Below are positions 33,925 through 43,242 of a DNA stretch of 64,000 bases, piece after piece (within the stretch, counting starts at the first letter, position 1; each line of letters starts with the position of its first letter). Source of the DNA: Arthrobacter ramosus (GTDB lineage Bacteria; Actinomycetota; Actinomycetes; Actinomycetales; Micrococcaceae); NCBI RefSeq assembly GCF_039535095.1, contig NZ_BAAAWN010000001.1, forward strand, positions 992,001-1,056,000, written 5' to 3'. Both the position numbers and the translations under genes were made by a program. The notes under the pieces were generated by a model. That model was not told the DNA's origin and ran no database searches. It saw only the letters and a program-made list of their open reading frames with translations.

Positions 33925-34963
33925 GCCTCTCGCCGTCGACGATTTCTTCTTCTTCCTGCTTCTCGAGTTTCTCGCTGCGCTTGGTTCCGCGGGGTGGGAG
34001 CTGGATGGTTTCTTCGGCGTCGATTCCTGCCTGCAATTCCCGCCCGCGTTCCATTTCGGCGTCGAACTCTGCGCCGAACAGGAGGGACATGTTCAATATC
34101 CATAACCACAGGAGCATCACGATGGCGCCGCCTATTGCACCGTAGGTCTTGTTGTAGTTGCTGAAGTTGGCCACGTAGAAGCCGAAGCCCAGCGATGCCA
34201 GGATGAATGCCAGCAAAGCGATGAAGGAGCCGATGCTCATCCAACGGAACCGCGGCTGCTTTACGTTAGGGGTGGCGTAATACAGGACCGCGATGATCAA
34301 GACCACCAGCAGGATGACGACGGGCCATTTCACGATGCTCCACACCGTCAGGAGGTCTCCGCCAAGGTTGACTGCCCTGCCCGCGGCGTCAGCCACGGGT
34401 CCGCTGAGCACGAGCATGCCGGCGATCACGGCCACGAGCATCACCGCGAACACGGTGACACCGAGCATGGTTGCCCGGAGTTTGATGAACCCGCGCCCTT
34501 CGTCCACTTCGTATACGCGGTTCATGGCCCTGCTGAAGGCTCCCACGTATCCGGACGCAGACCACAGGGCAGCGACGAGACCGAGTATCAGCGCGAAGCC
34601 GGCTGATGTCGAGGTGGTGAGCTCTTCAATGGGCTGGCGGATGGTGTCGATGGTGGATCCCGGGGCGATGCCTTGGATGAGGTCCAGGAGGGCGGACGTG
34701 CTCTTTCCTGCCTGCCCGAAAATACCGAGCAGGGAGACGAGCGCAAGCAAGGCAGGGAAAAGGGAAAGCACCGCGTAGTAGGTCAGCCCCGCGGCGGCAT
34801 CCGGGCACTGATCCTTGCCGAACTCTCGGAAGGTCCTCTTGACTATGTAGGTCCAGGTTGGCTTGGCGATGTCGGTGGGTCTGTCCGGTTTTCGGCCATC
34901 ATCCGCATCCGGGGCTGTTGCTGCCTTGGCCTTGCTGCTTTCGCTGGGATTTTTCGTCGTCAT
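33866..34963 (-). CDS. YihY/BrkB-family inner membrane protein
   Basis: 365 residues. An acidic N-terminus is followed by FREFGKDQCPDAAAGLTYYAVLSLFPALLALVSLLG, the family hallmark, and about six helices ending MLLWLWILNMSLLFGAEFDAEMERG. The C-terminal 60 residues are charged (a Glu run EKQEEEE). The family was once mis-called ribonuclease BN; its function is unknown. Convergent overlap with the SRPBCC remnant. It is 80 bp downstream of the DUF3618 operon on the same strand. Confidence 0.92.
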   Translation of the reverse strand: MTTKNPSESSKAKAATAPDADDGRKPDRPTDIAKPTWTYIVKRTFREFGKDQCPDAAAGLTYYAVLSLFPALLALVSLLGIFGQAGKSTSALLDLIQGIAPGSTIDTIRQPIEELTTSTSAGFALILGLVAALWSASGYVGAFSRAMNRVYEVDEGRGFIKLRATMLGVTVFAVMLVAVIAGMLVLSGPVADAAGRAVNLGGDLLTVWSIVKWPVVILLVVLIIAVLYYATPNVKQPRFRWMSIGSFIALLAFILASLGFGFYVANFSNYNKTYGAIGGAIVMLLWLWILNMSLLFGAEFDAEMERGRELQAGIDAEETIQLPPRGTKRSEKLEKQEEEEIVDGERLSAPRPRARANPMTPLRGR

Positions 34964-35043
34964 GGATGTCCCTCATTCCAAAGCGGGCTGGAGGCGTGCT
35001 GTCCTTCTAGAAGTGTTAGCCGGACAGCACGCCTCCGTCTGGA

Positions 35044-35619
35044 TCAGGCGGGCTGGATCCTGTCCTTGGCCGCTGTGGTGCTGTCCGTTACGTCAGAGAC
35101 GGCCGTCTGGGATTCTTCTTTGACGTTTTCGACTGCCCCAGAGGCCGCAGACTTCACGTTCTCCAGCGCTTCCTGGGCTGGCTCCTGGAGATCCTGGGCC
35201 ACGTCCTGAGCTGCAGCGGCAAGTTCGGTGGTCAGGGGTTCGGCCGCTTCCTTCAGGGCCGCGGCTGCCTCCTTTTCCTTCTCACTTGCCGGGATCAGGG
35301 AAGCCACCAGGAGCCCGGCCCCGAAGGCGATCAGCCCGGCAGCCAACGGGTTGCCTTGCGTTTTGCCGGCCAGACGGTGGGGCACGTCGCCGATCGCCGC
35401 ACCGGCGTCGTCGATCGCTGATCGTCCGCCATCTGCCAGCTCATCAGCCGTGCCCATGACGTTCTCCTTCACGCCGAAGACGGCATCCTTGACTTTTTCG
35501 GTTTGGCGTCGGACAACGTGCGATGGCGTCACCTTATCCGCCACTGCGTCTACGTTGGTGCCAAGGCGCCGCCGGGTTTCCTCGATCTCGGAACGGATAT
35601 CATCCGGATTTTCACTCAT
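35044..35619 (-). CDS. DUF3618 domain-containing protein
   Basis: 191 residues from ATG 35619 (GAGGAG upstream). The N-terminal DUF3618 segment reads DDIRSEIEETRRRLGTNVDAVADKVTPSHVVRR. One membrane helix (about 105-125, NPLAAGLIAFGAGLLVASLIP) is followed by a long Ala/Glu-rich helical tail. ATGA overlap with the holin-family gene (35616-35619) shows coupling. Such trios occur together in Actinobacteria and are linked to envelope stress; molecular role unknown. Confidence 0.9.
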   Translation of the reverse strand: MSENPDDIRSEIEETRRRLGTNVDAVADKVTPSHVVRRQTEKVKDAVFGVKENVMGTADELADGGRSAIDDAGAAIGDVPHRLAGKTQGNPLAAGLIAFGAGLLVASLIPASEKEKEAAAALKEAAEPLTTELAAAAQDVAQDLQEPAQEALENVKSAASGAVENVKEESQTAVSDVTDSTTAAKDRIQPA

Positions 35620-36041
35620 CGTTGCTCCTCGCGTGGTTTGAGTGTTTCTGGGATTTCCTGGATTGTTTCGGCCGTCTGGGGCATGCCTTTGACGGCTTTG
35701 AGTTCCTTGCGGCCTATCGATGCCATGGCTGCCGCCACGATCGCCCAGAGAACGGCCACGACGACGGCGGACCAGCCCAAGCCCATCAGCTCGCCCAGTG
35801 CGTACCAAAGGGCGAGGGAGAGGAAGAGGAGGACGAAATGCCCGGCAACACCGGCGCCTGCCAGCATTCCGGCGCCCTTGCCGGCCTGCGCCGTGGACTG
35901 CTTCAGTTCAGCTTTGGCCAGCTCCACTTCCTGGCGCATCAGCGTGGAAATATCCCGCGTGACCTCGCCCAGAAGGTCTCCCAACGATGTCGATTCCGCT
36001 TTGGCTTGTGCGGGCGTCGGCGGGATTTGGCTCTCGGTCAT
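35616..36041 (-). CDS. Phage-holin superfamily III-like (DUF1469) membrane protein
   Basis: 141 residues. SLGDLLGEVTRDISTLMRQEVELAKAEL is the amphipathic N-terminal helix of this family, followed by two hairpin helices (about 55-80 and 88-112). Despite the name it is a chromosomal envelope protein family, not lysis machinery, and no phage genes are nearby. It overlaps both neighbours by 4 bp, in the middle of a three-gene operon. Confidence 0.9.
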   Translation of the reverse strand: MTESQIPPTPAQAKAESTSLGDLLGEVTRDISTLMRQEVELAKAELKQSTAQAGKGAGMLAGAGVAGHFVLLFLSLALWYALGELMGLGWSAVVVAVLWAIVAAAMASIGRKELKAVKGMPQTAETIQEIPETLKPREEQR

Positions 36042-36847
36042 CGCGACTCACCGCTGGTGGGGTCGACGTCTGGCCAGGGATCGGCTTCCGGCTCGGTCAC
36101 CGGTGTGGGCTGAGGCAGGGTGCCCGGCGCGCCGGTGTTCGAGTATCCAGCAGTCGTAGTGGTTGGGCCGGGGAGCTGGACCGGGGGAGGGGGCACTGTC
36201 ATCCCTGGCCCGGGGACGAAAGGCCGGGCTTCGTCGTGGGCTGGCTGGATCGGGGCACGCCCGGTGGCCGTTCCTCGTGAGGAGCCGTCAGCGCCGGCGC
36301 TCAGTCCGCGGCTCAAGCGGCCGGCCAGGACGCCTGCTCCGGCGGCCAAGAGAAGAAACGCCCCGGGACGCTGCCGCGCGAAAGTCTTCACTTCGTCCAG
36401 AAGGGACCCGGGATCCCGGTCCTCGAGCCACGTTGCCACGGATGAAGACTGTTCGGCGGCTTGCCGCACCAAATCCGTTGCGACGCCGGGTTGCTCCGAG
36501 GCGGTGGCCATGGATTGCAGTTCCTCCGAGATGGATCGAAGGCCTGCGGCGACTTTTTGCTGCTGCTTTCCGGCCTGGTCCGTGAGGTCCAGCCTGGCCT
36601 GGTCCAGCAGGTCCCTTGCGCTCGAGTTCACTTCAGAGGCAACGTTCGCGACTTCGGATTTCGCGGTTTCGACGACGTTCTTCGCAGAGTCCCCGGCCTG
36701 CGCGGCCACGTTCCCTGCTTCGTCCTTGATGGTTTCCGTCGTCGGCATGCCGCTGTTCTGAGTAGGCTGCGGGGGAACTTGCGTACCCGCTGGTTGCTCG
36801 GTGGCCGGCGGGGGCGTGTAATTCCCGTCCCATTGGTTCTCTGTCAT
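36038..36847 (-). CDS. Hypothetical helical membrane-associated protein
   Basis: 269 residues. Pro/Gln-rich N-terminus (1-35), then an apolipoprotein-like amphipathic helix region (38-115, NVAAQAGDSAKNVVETA type), a single membrane helix near 165-180 (GAFLLLAAGAGVLAGRLS) and a Pro-rich tail. It has no named domain that I recognise but resembles DUF3618-type proteins in layout. First gene of the operon with the holin-like and DUF3618 genes. The palindrome at 36907-36930, 60 bases upstream of its ATG, is a likely control site. Confidence 0.8.
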   Translation of the reverse strand: MTENQWDGNYTPPPATEQPAGTQVPPQPTQNSGMPTTETIKDEAGNVAAQAGDSAKNVVETAKSEVANVASEVNSSARDLLDQARLDLTDQAGKQQQKVAAGLRSISEELQSMATASEQPGVATDLVRQAAEQSSSVATWLEDRDPGSLLDEVKTFARQRPGAFLLLAAGAGVLAGRLSRGLSAGADGSSRGTATGRAPIQPAHDEARPFVPGPGMTVPPPPVQLPGPTTTTAGYSNTGAPGTLPQPTPVTEPEADPWPDVDPTSGESR

Positions 36848-36906
36848 CTTCGCTCTCTTTCCAAGAAGGTCCGCTGCGGATCAAGAACCAGAAATACTGG
36901 CAGTTA

Positions 36907-36930
36907 AGATAGTAAGCATGCTTACCATCT
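36907..36930. promoter_or_regulatory. TAAG-type palindrome, copy 2
   Basis: The core GTAAGCATGCTTAC at 36912-36925 is a perfect palindrome. With AGAT and ATCT flanks it extends to 24 bases with one mismatched pair. It lies 60 bases upstream of the envelope-stress operon start at 36847 (minus strand). Between here and 37294 I see no gene; the only other element is copy 3. Confidence 0.65.
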
Positions 36931-37105
36931 GGGCGGAACCCCCAACCGGACGATACTTCCTGTGGCGACTATCCCGACGCGTTGTCGGTGGGTGCGCCTG
37001 GGGTTGTCCGGCCGCGGGGCTCCCGGCCACGGCCATGACGCGACTCCGGGGGACGCATCCGTGGACGGTCCTGACCGCCCGGCCCCTAGGGCGCGGCAGA
37101 ATATG

Positions 37106-37119
37106 GTAAGTGTACTTAC
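37106..37119. promoter_or_regulatory. TAAG-type palindrome, copy 3
   Basis: GTAAGTGTACTTAC is a palindrome broken only at the central pair. It lies 194 bases after copy 2 and 176 bases upstream of the reductase-like gene at 37295. The two copies bracket the divergent intergenic region, so they could serve both transcription units. Confidence 0.6.
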
Positions 37120-37294
37120 TGAAATGACTGCCCGACGATAAGCACCCTATGTTGCCATTATCACCACGCGTACTATCAGGACAGGGCACTTTGGCGAAGT
37201 GGGAGCCTGGTTTGTCCCGCCTCTTGAGTGGCCCGATCTCACGACAAATAGTCCATTAGGCCAATGGCTCTATCACCGTAATCTGGAGGTTGAC

Positions 37295-37939
37295 GTGACA
37301 ACTGCAATTATTGGAATCGGCAACATCGGGTCCAGTGTCGCCCGCCATCTTGTTCAGGGCGGCGAGCCGGTCGTCTTGGCGGCCCGCGATCAATCCCATG
37401 CCGAATCGTTGGCCGCTGAGCTGGGTGAGTTGGCAAATTCGGCGAGTGTCGCCGATGCCGTGTCACAAGCGGACGCCGTCTTGATGGCCGTGTGGCTGGA
37501 CACTGAGAAGGAACTTATCTCCCAATTGTCCGAGGCGCTGGTCGGCAAGGTGGTAATCGACCCGACCAACCCGATCGGGCCTGATGGCCGCGGCGGATAT
37601 ACCACGACGCTGCCGGAGGGCCAATCGTCAGCCTCGATCGTGGCAAGTCTGCTCCCTGACGGCGTGCATTTCGTGAAGGCCTTCGGCACATTGGGTGCCG
37701 ACGCGCTGGGTTCGGCAGCCAACCGGCCATCCGGGCGGGCAGTTCTGTTTTACGCAACCGACGACGACGCGGCGGCCGCAACGGTGGAGAGGCTCATTAG
37801 TGCCGCGGGATTTGATCCGGTCAAGGCCGGAGGAATCGAGGCGGCCGGCAGGCTCGAGCTGATGCGAGGCGACCTTCACCAGAATGGCGGGCTTGGGGGA
37901 AGGCTTTTGACCGCCGACGAGGCGCGTGCCGCCCTCTAG
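37295..37939 (+). CDS. NADPH-dependent F420 reductase-like oxidoreductase
   Basis: 214 residues from the GTG at 37295, which has TGGAGG seven bases upstream; the frame is open further upstream without a better start. The N-terminus TTAIIGIGNIGSSVARHLVQGG is an NADP-type Rossmann motif. Then DAVLMAVWLDTEKELI and VIDPTNPIG, the pattern of the COG2085 family (F420H2:NADP oxidoreductase and ProC-like dinucleotide-binding proteins). Whether it uses F420 cannot be told from sequence. Confidence 0.85.
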   Translation: MTTAIIGIGNIGSSVARHLVQGGEPVVLAARDQSHAESLAAELGELANSASVADAVSQADAVLMAVWLDTEKELISQLSEALVGKVVIDPTNPIGPDGRGGYTTTLPEGQSSASIVASLLPDGVHFVKAFGTLGADALGSAANRPSGRAVLFYATDDDAAAATVERLISAAGFDPVKAGGIEAAGRLELMRGDLHQNGGLGGRLLTADEARAAL

Positions 37940-37951
37940 GGCCGGTCGTGA

Positions 37952-39463
37952 CTAGACGAAAACGGACAGCAGCAGTGTAAATCCGAATCCCACGACCGAA
38001 ATTATGGTTTCCATGACCGACCAGGTCTTGATTGTTTGCCCAACTGTCAGCCCGAAGTATTCCTTGACCAGCCAGAAGCCGGCGTCGTTGACATGGGAGA
38101 AGAACAGCGATCCGGCACCGATGGCGAGTACAACCAGCGCTAGCTGAGCCGGCGACAATCCGATTGCGAGGGGTGCGATGATGCCGGCGGCCGTCACCGT
38201 AGCAACAGTCGCCGAGCCGGTGGCGAGGCGAATCAGCACGGCGATGATCCACCCCAGCACCAGGGCAGACAGACTGGCAGCTACCGCGATCTTGGCGATC
38301 GCGGTTCCGGTACCGCCGTCGACGAGTACTTGCTTGAAGCCGCCGCCCGCGCCGACGATGAGCATGACTCCGACAATCGGCAACAGGCTCTCGCCGATCT
38401 TCTTCGTCAGGGTGGAGGCGGAGAAACCCACCCTCGTACCGAAAGTCACCATTGCCAGAAGCACCGCCACGAGCAGCGCAAAGACCGGATCACCGATGAA
38501 GTCCAGCAAGGGCCGGAGCGCGGCGCTCTTGTCCATCCAAATGTCTGCCCCGGCTTTGATCAGCATGAGCACCAGCGGCGACAGCAGGGTCACCAGGGTC
38601 CAGGCGAAGGACGGGCTGCGGGTGGCTTGCGGATCCTGTGCCTTACCAGCGGGCGCGTCGCCGCGCGAACTGGCGGCTTTTGCGCCAGGGCCTTGCGAGC
38701 TGTCCGGATGGGTGGTCTCGCCGGCTCCGACGGTGACGGCCAGGCCAGCGCCTGCGGCTCCGATCGGCACGATCCGTGCGGCGAGACGGCCAAAGAGGGG
38801 ACCTGCGATGATGACGGTTGGAATCGCTATAAGCAGGCCAAAGGCAAGAGTCACACCGACATTGGCGTGCAGGATGCCGATTGCGGCCAACGGGCCAGGG
38901 TGCGGTGGGATGAACCCATGGAGCACCGACAAGCCGGCCAGGGCCGGAATCCCAAGACGCATCGCCGGGCCCTTGGAACGGTGCACGGCGAGCATCACGA
39001 CAGGTATGAGTAGCACGAGCCCGATCTCGAAAAACATGGGGATGCCGATGATGCCGGCGATGAGCGCCATCTTCCACGGCAGCGTTGCGGGCCGGCCATG
39101 GAGAAGCGTGTCCACGATCTTGTCCGCACCGCCGGAATCCGCCAACAGTTTGCCCAGCATCGCTCCCAATGCGATGAGCACGCCGACGTAGCCCAGTACG
39201 CCGCCCACGCCGTTTTCGTAGGACGTGGTCACCTTGTCCAAGGCGATACCCGACGCAATGCCGACGAAGAGGGCGCCGATGCTCAAGGCCAGGAAAGCAT
39301 GCATCTTTGCCCAGACGATCAGCAAGACGACTATCGCGATGCCGATGGCCGCCACCACAAGTACTTGGGTGTCGTGGCCGGTCCACGGTTGATGCATCGC
39401 GTCGGTGGTGGCGTCGGTGGCGACCCCTGCGAAGGGCCTGTTGAGGATGGAGATTCCGTTCAT
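37952..39463 (-). CDS. gntP: GntP-family gluconate:H+ symporter
   Basis: 503 residues, about twelve to fourteen helices. Family stretches include GIIGIPMFFEIGLVLLIPVV, LHGFIPPHPGPLAAIGIL and SGSATVATVTAAGII-type text (TGSATVATVTAAGI). A hydrophilic insert of about 40 residues (GETTHPDSSQGPGAK region) interrupts the middle loop. Start overlaps the gluconokinase stop (ATGA 39460-39463), forming a gntK-gntP operon. Gluconate or a related sugar acid is the expected substrate. Confidence 0.92.
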   Translation of the reverse strand: MNGISILNRPFAGVATDATTDAMHQPWTGHDTQVLVVAAIGIAIVVLLIVWAKMHAFLALSIGALFVGIASGIALDKVTTSYENGVGGVLGYVGVLIALGAMLGKLLADSGGADKIVDTLLHGRPATLPWKMALIAGIIGIPMFFEIGLVLLIPVVMLAVHRSKGPAMRLGIPALAGLSVLHGFIPPHPGPLAAIGILHANVGVTLAFGLLIAIPTVIIAGPLFGRLAARIVPIGAAGAGLAVTVGAGETTHPDSSQGPGAKAASSRGDAPAGKAQDPQATRSPSFAWTLVTLLSPLVLMLIKAGADIWMDKSAALRPLLDFIGDPVFALLVAVLLAMVTFGTRVGFSASTLTKKIGESLLPIVGVMLIVGAGGGFKQVLVDGGTGTAIAKIAVAASLSALVLGWIIAVLIRLATGSATVATVTAAGIIAPLAIGLSPAQLALVVLAIGAGSLFFSHVNDAGFWLVKEYFGLTVGQTIKTWSVMETIISVVGFGFTLLLSVFV

Positions 39464-40032
39464 GGTTCTCGTCCTGTTCCGCTCGGCCGCAGGCCGAACT
39501 TGTCCATGATTTGCTGGGCAATCACCGCTGGACCCGGACCAACGTCGATCCGGATTCCCGGCTCACCCGGGGACAGTTCCTCAAGGTCCGCGAACTGACT
39601 CCCCAACATACTGGCGGGCATGAAATGGCCGTGCCGTTCGGCCAGCCGTGCGCTGATAGTCTCGGGCGTCCCGGACAGAAAAACGAAGACGACACCTGAA
39701 CCCCGGCGATTAATGATGTTTCTGTAAGACCGTTTGAGCGCCGAACAAGTAATGACGCCGTTTTCCCCATGATCCAGCCTCCGGTCGACCCACTCGGCAA
39801 CCTTCTCCAGCCAGGGATATCTGTCCTCATCCGTGAGCGGATGTCCCGCTGCCATCTTGTCGATGTTTGTTTGGGGATGCAAGGCATCGCCTTCTTCGAA
39901 GGCCCAGCCAAGCCGGCCCGCAAGGAGGGCGGCAACTGTGGACTTGCCGGAACCGGAAACGCCCATGACAACCAGCACAACCGGTTCGTCCAGAAGGGGC
40001 GCCGCCAAGTCCATGGGGTCCATGGAGCCCAT
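39460..40032 (-). CDS. gntK: Gluconokinase
   Basis: 190 residues from ATG 40032; ATGs at 40023 and 40014 are alternatives. Walker A GVSGSGKST, then FEEGDALHPQTNIDKMAAGHPLTDEDRYPWL and ITCSALKRSYRNII are the hallmarks of the GntK family, which phosphorylates D-gluconate to 6-phosphogluconate. Cotranscribed with the GntP permease. It diverges from the isomerase/dehydrogenase operon across the operator at 40303-40318. Confidence 0.95.
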   Translation of the reverse strand: MGSMDPMDLAAPLLDEPVVLVVMGVSGSGKSTVAALLAGRLGWAFEEGDALHPQTNIDKMAAGHPLTDEDRYPWLEKVAEWVDRRLDHGENGVITCSALKRSYRNIINRRGSGVVFVFLSGTPETISARLAERHGHFMPASMLGSQFADLEELSPGEPGIRIDVGPGPAVIAQQIMDKFGLRPSGTGREP

Positions 40033-40291
40033 CTTGGCAGCACCTGGACCTCAGTGCCATAGCGAAGCGCAGCGGATTTCCCCGCCGAGACGGAGGGGGC
40101 ACCGGCCTGACGGCGCTTATTCGGGGCGCTGTTCGATCTCGGACAGGAGCGGCAATTCTCGAACGGCACCGGAGGCGGCAATCCAGCAAGCTGAAATCAC
40201 GACGCCGGAGCTCGCAACGGCGAGTACGGCGCGCCGCTCGCGAAACAAACCAGGCGTCCCGTTTTGAGTCCCGTCGACGCACCTCCACATG

Positions 40292-40342
40292 TTGCCAATA
40301 TTTGGCAATCGGTTGTCAAGCCGGCGCCTAGCTGACTAGACT
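40292..40342 (+). promoter_or_regulatory. LacI-type operator with embedded promoter
   Basis: TGGCAATCGGTTGTCA at 40303-40318 matches the palindromic LacI-family site seen at 45616 and 48763. Its right half contains TTGTCA (-35), and TAGACT at 40337-40342 fits a -10 after an 18-base spacer. TTGCCAA at 40292-40298 forms a second inverted repeat with TTGGCAA at 40302-40308. Binding here could control both the operon to the right and gntK-gntP to the left. The rest of 40033-40291 holds nothing I recognise. Confidence 0.65.
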
Positions 40343-40421
40343 CAAGGCGAACGCATGCCCGCGAACTGCCACTTGGCGCCATATGCCGCCCTGCGGGCGA
40401 ACGGATCCAAAGGAGATTTCC

Positions 40422-41267
40422 GTGACTGAAACCAGTGCCGTGTGGAGCCTGTCCGGTTTCGGCGACGAAATCGATCCCGATCCCGCGGTCCAGGCCTCCG
40501 TACTGCAAGCCCTCGGTGCCAGCCATATCGAAGTGCGCAGCGCGTGGGGCACCAATGTCTCTGAACTCGAGCCGGAAGAGGTCGAGCGGCTCAAGGCGAT
40601 CCTGGACGAGAAGGGCCTGAAGGTTTCCGCGGTCGCGAGCCCCATCGGCAAGATTGACGTCAGCGTTCCCGTGGAACACGAGCTCGCCCGGATGCGCCAG
40701 ATCATTTCGGTGGCCAAGGGCCTCGATACTAAATACATCCGCATCTTCTCCTTCTACCGGGCTGAAGGGCAGAGCCACGAGGACATCCGCGACTCAGTCA
40801 TGGAGCGCCTGACCGCACTCACGAACGAGGCGGCCGCGTCCGGCGTCGTCCTCCTGCACGAAAACGAAAAGGGCATCTACGGCGACACGCCCGAGCGAGT
40901 CCTGGACATCATGGAGACCGTCGATTCACCCGCGCTGCGCGTTGCCTGGGACAGCGCCAACTTTGTCCAGGTGGGCGTCAAGCCGCACACGGAGGCTTAT
41001 GCCGTACTGCGCCCTTACCTGGAGTACTTCCAGATCAAGGATGCAGTCGCCGGGACGGGTCAAGTAGTGCCTGCCGGTGAAGGCGACGGCGAACTGGACG
41101 CCACCATCGCCGCGCTCAAGGTCGATGGCTTTGCCGGCTTCGCATCTCTGGAACCGCACCTCGCAAGCACCCACGAACTGGGTGGATTCTCCGGACCCGT
41201 AGCCTTCGGCGCTGCGGCGCGCGCCTTTGCGGCACTCGCAGCTAAGAACGGTGTTGCCCTCGCCTGA
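40422..41267 (+). CDS. TIM-barrel sugar isomerase/epimerase
   Basis: 281 residues from the GTG at 40422 with AAAGGAG eight bases upstream. Xylose-isomerase-like TIM barrel (AP_endonuc_2 family): FGDEIDPDPAVQASVLQALGASHIEVRS at the start, VVLLHENEKGIYGDTPE and LRVAWDSANF supplying metal ligands His, Glu and Asp. First gene of a run of two isomerases and two Gfo/Idh/MocA dehydrogenases. Substrate not readable; a keto-sugar or inositol-type isomerisation is likely. Confidence 0.88.
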   Translation: MTETSAVWSLSGFGDEIDPDPAVQASVLQALGASHIEVRSAWGTNVSELEPEEVERLKAILDEKGLKVSAVASPIGKIDVSVPVEHELARMRQIISVAKGLDTKYIRIFSFYRAEGQSHEDIRDSVMERLTALTNEAAASGVVLLHENEKGIYGDTPERVLDIMETVDSPALRVAWDSANFVQVGVKPHTEAYAVLRPYLEYFQIKDAVAGTGQVVPAGEGDGELDATIAALKVDGFAGFASLEPHLASTHELGGFSGPVAFGAAARAFAALAAKNGVALA

Positions 41268-41309
41268 GGGCCTGTAGGTTCAAAGGAAAACATCTTTCGA
41301 GGGAGAAGA

Positions 41310-42317
41310 ATGCCTACAGCAGCAGTCATCGGTTGCGGCGATGTATCGAGCGTGCACTTCGGTGCAATCGCCAAGATGGACGACGTTGAACTCGCGGCAG
41401 TCTGCGATACCGACGCCGGACGCCTCCAGGCGGCAACGGCCGCCCATGGCGTGGCGGGGTACGCGGACTACCTGGAGATGCTCGATGCGGTGAGGCCCGA
41501 CGTCGTGCATATCTGCACACCGCACCACCTGCATGCCTCGCTGGCTGCGGACTGCCTTGAACGCGGCGTCAGCGTGATTGTCGAGAAGCCGCTCGCCCAC
41601 ACTCTTGAAGAGGGGCGCCGGCTGGTCGAGGCGGCCGAACGGAGCACGGCGAAGATCGCCGTATGTTTCCAGAACCGCTACAACGCGACGTCGCAGGCCA
41701 TGCGGAGACTGCTCGACGACGGCGGGCTGGGTCAGGTTCTGGGCGCCTCGGCAACCGTGATGTGGCACCGCACGGCCGAGTACTACCGGGACAGGCCGTG
41801 GCGCGGGACCTGGGCTGAGGGAGGCGGCGGCCTGATGATGAACCAGGCCATCCACACGGTGGACCTGCTCCAGTGGCTGGTAGGTGACGTGACCAAAGTG
41901 GAGGGCCACGCCTCCACCCGTTCGCTGGGCGGAGTGATCGAGGTGGAGGATACGGCGGAATTCATCGCCGGCCACGCCAATGGTGCCACCAGCGTCTTCT
42001 ATGCCACCCTGGCCAACGCTACTAACGCACCGGTGACGCTGGACATCGTGACCGAAAAGGCCACGCTCAGCCTCCGGGGCGACCTTATTGTCAGCTACGC
42101 CGACGGCGCCGTGGAAACCATCCCGGAACGTGCCTTGGAATCGGGTGGGCGTGCGTATTGGGGCGTATCCCACGAACTCCTGATCAAGGACTTCTACGCC
42201 AAGCTCGGGGAACCTGATCCGTTCTGGATCAGCCCCGCGGAAGCTGAAAAGTCACTGAGGATCGTCAAAGACATCTATGCCCAGAGCTACCCGGAGATCT
42301 CCGGGCAGGTGGGCTAA
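41310..42317 (+). CDS. Gfo/Idh/MocA-family sugar dehydrogenase (first copy)
   Basis: 335 residues, ATG 41310 with GAGGGAG upstream. The Rossmann N-terminus is AAVIGCGDVSSVHFGAI; the family EKP motif is in VIVEKPLAHTLEEG, and the catalytic region NQAIHTVDLLQWLVGDV supplies the His. It should oxidise a sugar, sugar acid or cyclitol with NAD(P). Paired with the epimerase genes on both sides, as in 3-keto-glycoside and inositol pathways. Confidence 0.9.
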   Translation: MPTAAVIGCGDVSSVHFGAIAKMDDVELAAVCDTDAGRLQAATAAHGVAGYADYLEMLDAVRPDVVHICTPHHLHASLAADCLERGVSVIVEKPLAHTLEEGRRLVEAAERSTAKIAVCFQNRYNATSQAMRRLLDDGGLGQVLGASATVMWHRTAEYYRDRPWRGTWAEGGGGLMMNQAIHTVDLLQWLVGDVTKVEGHASTRSLGGVIEVEDTAEFIAGHANGATSVFYATLANATNAPVTLDIVTEKATLSLRGDLIVSYADGAVETIPERALESGGRAYWGVSHELLIKDFYAKLGEPDPFWISPAEAEKSLRIVKDIYAQSYPEISGQVG

Positions 42318-42357
42318 CCACGTGGCCCATGAGGGCCCGGAACCAACGGAGGATAAA

Positions 42358-43218
42358 GTGGCCAAAATCGGCGTACAGGCAATGATGCTGAAGGGCAGCT
42401 TTGCCGAAGCCGGGGCGTTTGAAACGCTCCGCAAGGTCGGCGCGATCGGATACGACGCCGTCGAGATCTCCCAGATCCCGATGACCCCGGAAAACGTTGC
42501 CGAACTGGACCGTTCCCGCGGCGAACTGGGTATGGACATCGCAGCGCTTTCGGTCGCCATGGAGACGCCCAAGGGCATGCCGGGCGACTCCCTCAAGGAC
42601 CACTTCGACAAGATCGTTGACGACGCAAAGCGACTGGACACCCACCTCCTGCGGATTGGCATGATGCCGTTCCCGGCCATGAAGTCGATCGACGCCGTGG
42701 TGGACTTCGCGAAGCAAGCCAACGAATACGCCGAAAACCTCCGGGAACACGGCATCGGCCTTTACTACCACAACCACCACATCGAGTTCGCGAAGTTCGA
42801 CGGCAAGTACATGCTGGACATCATTGCCGAAAACTCTCCGGCCATGGGCATGGAAATAGACGTGCACTGGGTGCAGCGCGGCGGCCTGGACCCTGTCCGG
42901 ACCCTGGCCAAGTACGCCGGACGCACTGCCATGGTGCACCTGAAGGACTACCGGATCGGCGAATTGCCGGAGCAGGCGTTCGGGCTCCTGGAAACGGGGG
43001 ACATCGCCGGATTCATGGCCGAGTTCAAGAACGTGGTCCAGTTCGCCGAAGTGGGGGAAGGCAACCTTGACTTCCCGTCCATCATTCCCGCGGCCCAGGC
43101 GGCCGGCGCGGAGTACTTGCTCGTGGAGCAAGACGAGCTCTACGGCCGCACGGTGTGGGAAGCGCTGCAGACTTCCTACGACAACCTGGTGGCCATGGGC
43201 CACGCAGACCTCTTCTAA
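42358..43218 (+). CDS. TIM-barrel sugar isomerase/epimerase (second copy)
   Basis: 286 residues from the GTG at 42358 (ACGGAGG seven bases upstream). Starts KIGVQAMMLKGSFAEAGAFETLRKVGAIGYDAVEIS. Metal-binding stretches are GLYYHNHHIEFAK, MEIDVHWVQRGG and MVHLKDYRIG. This is the 2-keto-myo-inositol-isomerase/IolE-like branch of the xylose-isomerase-like barrels. Located between two Gfo/Idh/MocA genes in the same operon. Confidence 0.88.
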   Translation: MAKIGVQAMMLKGSFAEAGAFETLRKVGAIGYDAVEISQIPMTPENVAELDRSRGELGMDIAALSVAMETPKGMPGDSLKDHFDKIVDDAKRLDTHLLRIGMMPFPAMKSIDAVVDFAKQANEYAENLREHGIGLYYHNHHIEFAKFDGKYMLDIIAENSPAMGMEIDVHWVQRGGLDPVRTLAKYAGRTAMVHLKDYRIGELPEQAFGLLETGDIAGFMAEFKNVVQFAEVGEGNLDFPSIIPAAQAAGAEYLLVEQDELYGRTVWEALQTSYDNLVAMGHADLF

Positions 43219-43242
43219 TCCCACAACAACGGAGATCCACTC

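Noticed and set aside
35616..36041. Prophage lysis gene because of holin similarity
   Set aside because: The family is a common chromosomal envelope protein; no endolysin or phage structural genes are nearby.
36918..37109. 63-codon plus-strand frame between the two palindromes
   Set aside because: It begins inside a palindrome, has no ribosome site and unusual composition.
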